DNA of 6,971 bases from Jatrophihabitans sp. (GTDB lineage Bacteria; Actinomycetota; Actinomycetes; Mycobacteriales; Jatrophihabitantaceae), in assembly GCA_004299665.1 (NCBI GenBank), contig SCQZ01000346.1:1-6971 (forward strand), given 5' to 3'. This document shows positions 5,973-6,971 of this stretch, one piece after another (position 1 is the stretch's first letter; each line of letters opens with the position of its first letter). The notes below the pieces were generated by a model. That model ran no database searches. It was not told where the DNA came from and saw only the letters and a program-made list of their open reading frames with translations. The position numbers and the translations under genes are program-made.

Positions 5973-6424
5973 CGGCGTTCGCGGACTCGTCGGCGATCGT
6001 CAAGCTGTACGCGGACGAGGACGGCCACCAGACGGTCCGACGGTCGCGCGACCTTCTCGTGTCGGTACTCGCGCGTGTGGAGGTACCCGCGGCGATCTGG
6101 CGCAAGCAACGGGCCGGCGAGCTGTCCTCCGGCCACGCGACGGTCCTCACCGCCGACTTCGAGGCAGACTTCTTCGGTGACCCGACCACGGCCGCGCGCT
6201 TCACCGTCGTCGCGGTGACCGCGGCCATCCTCGACGGCGCGGCACGGGCGTGCGCGGTGCACGGATTGCGAGCCTATGACGCCATCCAGTTGGCCAGCGC
6301 CACGGCGGTTCGCGCCGCGGTTCCGGACTGCACGACGTTCGCGGCGTTCGACCGGTCGCTGCGCGCGGCCGCGGCGGCCGAGGGATTCGCGCTGCTACCG
6401 GCCGACCTGCCCGGGAGCGGGTAG
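5969..6424 (+). CDS. vapC: PIN-domain ribonuclease toxin (VapC family)
   Basis: A 151-residue Mg-dependent endoribonuclease toxin. The acidic residues of the PIN active site are all visible: D6 in FADSSAIVKLY, E38 in ARVEVPAAIW, D104 in RAYDAIQLASA, and D128 in FAAFDRSL. The length suits the family (about 130-150). The ATG at 5969 overlaps the antitoxin TGA by four bases, the classic antitoxin-then-toxin order. The last 30 bases, including the stop, overlap the end of the oppositely oriented carboxypeptidase gene. By eye the pair uses more A/T-ending codons (TAT, CGT, GTA, GTT, GGA) than arcA or the ATPase, consistent with acquisition by transfer, though no statistics were run. The RNA target cannot be read from sequence. 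Confidence 0.92.
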   Translation: MTAFADSSAIVKLYADEDGHQTVRRSRDLLVSVLARVEVPAAIWRKQRAGELSSGHATVLTADFEADFFGDPTTAARFTVVAVTAAILDGAARACAVHGLRAYDAIQLASATAVRAAVPDCTTFAAFDRSLRAAAAAEGFALLPADLPGSG

Positions 6425-6971
6425 CCGCGCCCGCCGGCCCGAGCGCCGCTCCCGCAGCGTCCAGGCGGCCGCCAGCGCGAGCACCACGGCGACTCCGCCG
6501 CCGGCGGGCCACCAGGTATGCCCCGTCACCGGGTCGCGCCCCGGTGCCGCCGCGGCCGGCCGCGGCGAGGACCGCGCGGGCGGCGCCGGGTCCGCCGGAC
6601 GCGGCGCGACCAGCGTCCCCACCTGGTCGCCGGCGGGCAGCGCGAATCCCCAGTCGGCCAACCGCTGCGCCTGCTGCCACTGGTCGAGCGGGTAGCGCTG
6701 CGCGCGCAGCAGGATCACCCCCAGGCGCCGGCCGCCCTGCTCGAAGGCGCCGGCGAAGGTGTGCTGGGCTGCGTCGGTGAACCCGGTCTTGGCGACCAGC
6801 GCGCCGGGGACGTGCGCGAACAGGTAGGCGTTCTGGTTCTGCAGCGTCCGGGCGTCGAGGATGCCGGGCTGCGCGGGCAGGGTCGCGGTGGGCATCCGGT
6901 CGTAGGCGACGAACCGCGGCATCGCCAGTGCCGCCCGCAGCACCAGCGCCATGTCGTAGGCGCTGGTGAGC
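6395..6971 (-). CDS. D-alanyl-D-alanine carboxypeptidase (peptidase S11, penicillin-binding protein), C-terminal part only
   Basis: Cell-wall enzyme that trims the terminal D-alanine from peptidoglycan pentapeptides outside the membrane. Only the last 191 residues are present; the gene runs off the right edge, so the signal peptide and the SxxK and SxN motifs are out of view. The third penicillin-binding motif KTG is visible in VAKTGFTDAA (bases 6782-6790, minus), preceded by LTSAYDMALVLRAAL and LQNQNAYL, both typical of S11 enzymes. After the catalytic part comes a Pro/Ala-rich linker (PADPAPPARSSPRPAAAA), then a hydrophobic helix (GGGVAVVLALAAAWTL) and a basic tail, giving a C-terminal membrane anchor. 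The stop at 6395-6397 lies inside vapC, a 30-bp tail-to-tail overlap. The ATG at 6952 is internal, because the frame stays open and family-like upstream of it. Confidence 0.9.
   Translation of the reverse strand, partial: LTSAYDMALVLRAALAMPRFVAYDRMPTATLPAQPGILDARTLQNQNAYLFAHVPGALVAKTGFTDAAQHTFAGAFEQGGRRLGVILLRAQRYPLDQWQQAQRLADWGFALPAGDQVGTLVAPRPADPAPPARSSPRPAAAAPGRDPVTGHTWWPAGGGVAVVLALAAAWTLRERRSGRRARLPAPGQVGR

Noticed and set aside
5620..6262. About 200-codon minus-strand frames opposite the toxin-antitoxin pair
   Set aside because: Shadows of a pair with clear RHH and PIN features and a classic ATGA overlap.

Overview
The window is very G+C-rich, with G or C at most third codon positions. 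It is densely packed with genes on both strands and contains several actinobacterial-looking families: a TIGR00027-type methyltransferase, a small two-helix DUF5652-like membrane protein, and genes that start directly at the transcript end. This points to a soil-type actinomycete (Pseudonocardiales/Streptomyces-like GC range). The species cannot be named from the sequence.

Layout, left to right: (1) 1-2143 minus, a metal-transporting P1B-type ATPase with a TPC(X)6P transmembrane motif (P1B-5 class) and a hemerythrin-like C-terminal domain, cut by the left edge. (2) 2251-3492 plus, a complete arginine deiminase (arcA), divergent from the ATPase. (3) 3514-4428 minus, a complete carbamate kinase (arcC), tail-to-tail with arcA over a 21-bp gap that carries mutually exclusive hairpins. 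(4) 4449-4676 minus, a 75-residue two-helix membrane protein just upstream of arcC and probably co-transcribed with it. (5) 4748-5644 plus, an S-adenosylmethionine-dependent methyltransferase of the TIGR00027/LCM family. (6) 5673-5972 and 5969-6424 plus, a ribbon-helix-helix antitoxin and PIN-domain toxin pair (VapBC type) with an ATGA overlap. (7) 6395-6971 minus, the C-terminal part of a D-alanyl-D-alanine carboxypeptidase, overlapping the end of the toxin gene and cut by the right edge.

Functionally, arcA and arcC supply the first and last steps of the arginine deiminase route (arginine to citrulline, then carbamoyl phosphate to ATP). The middle enzyme, ornithine carbamoyltransferase, and the arginine/ornithine antiporter are not in the window. 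An energy route typically used under low oxygen sits next to a metal pump with a putative oxygen- or iron-binding diiron domain. That suggests a low-oxygen or stress-related neighbourhood, but this is inference. The methyltransferase, toxin-antitoxin pair and carboxypeptidase have no visible functional link to the arginine genes.

Three plus-strand genes (arcA, the methyltransferase and vapB) each have a TANNNT hexamer ending exactly six bases before the ATG and no clear Shine-Dalgarno sequence, the signature of leaderless transcription. I found no RNA gene, insertion sequence, CRISPR array or replication origin, and no gene-free stretch over 300 bases. I did not find a clearly undescribed system; the most distinctive elements are the ATPase with its hemerythrin-like tail and its arginine-catabolism neighbours.
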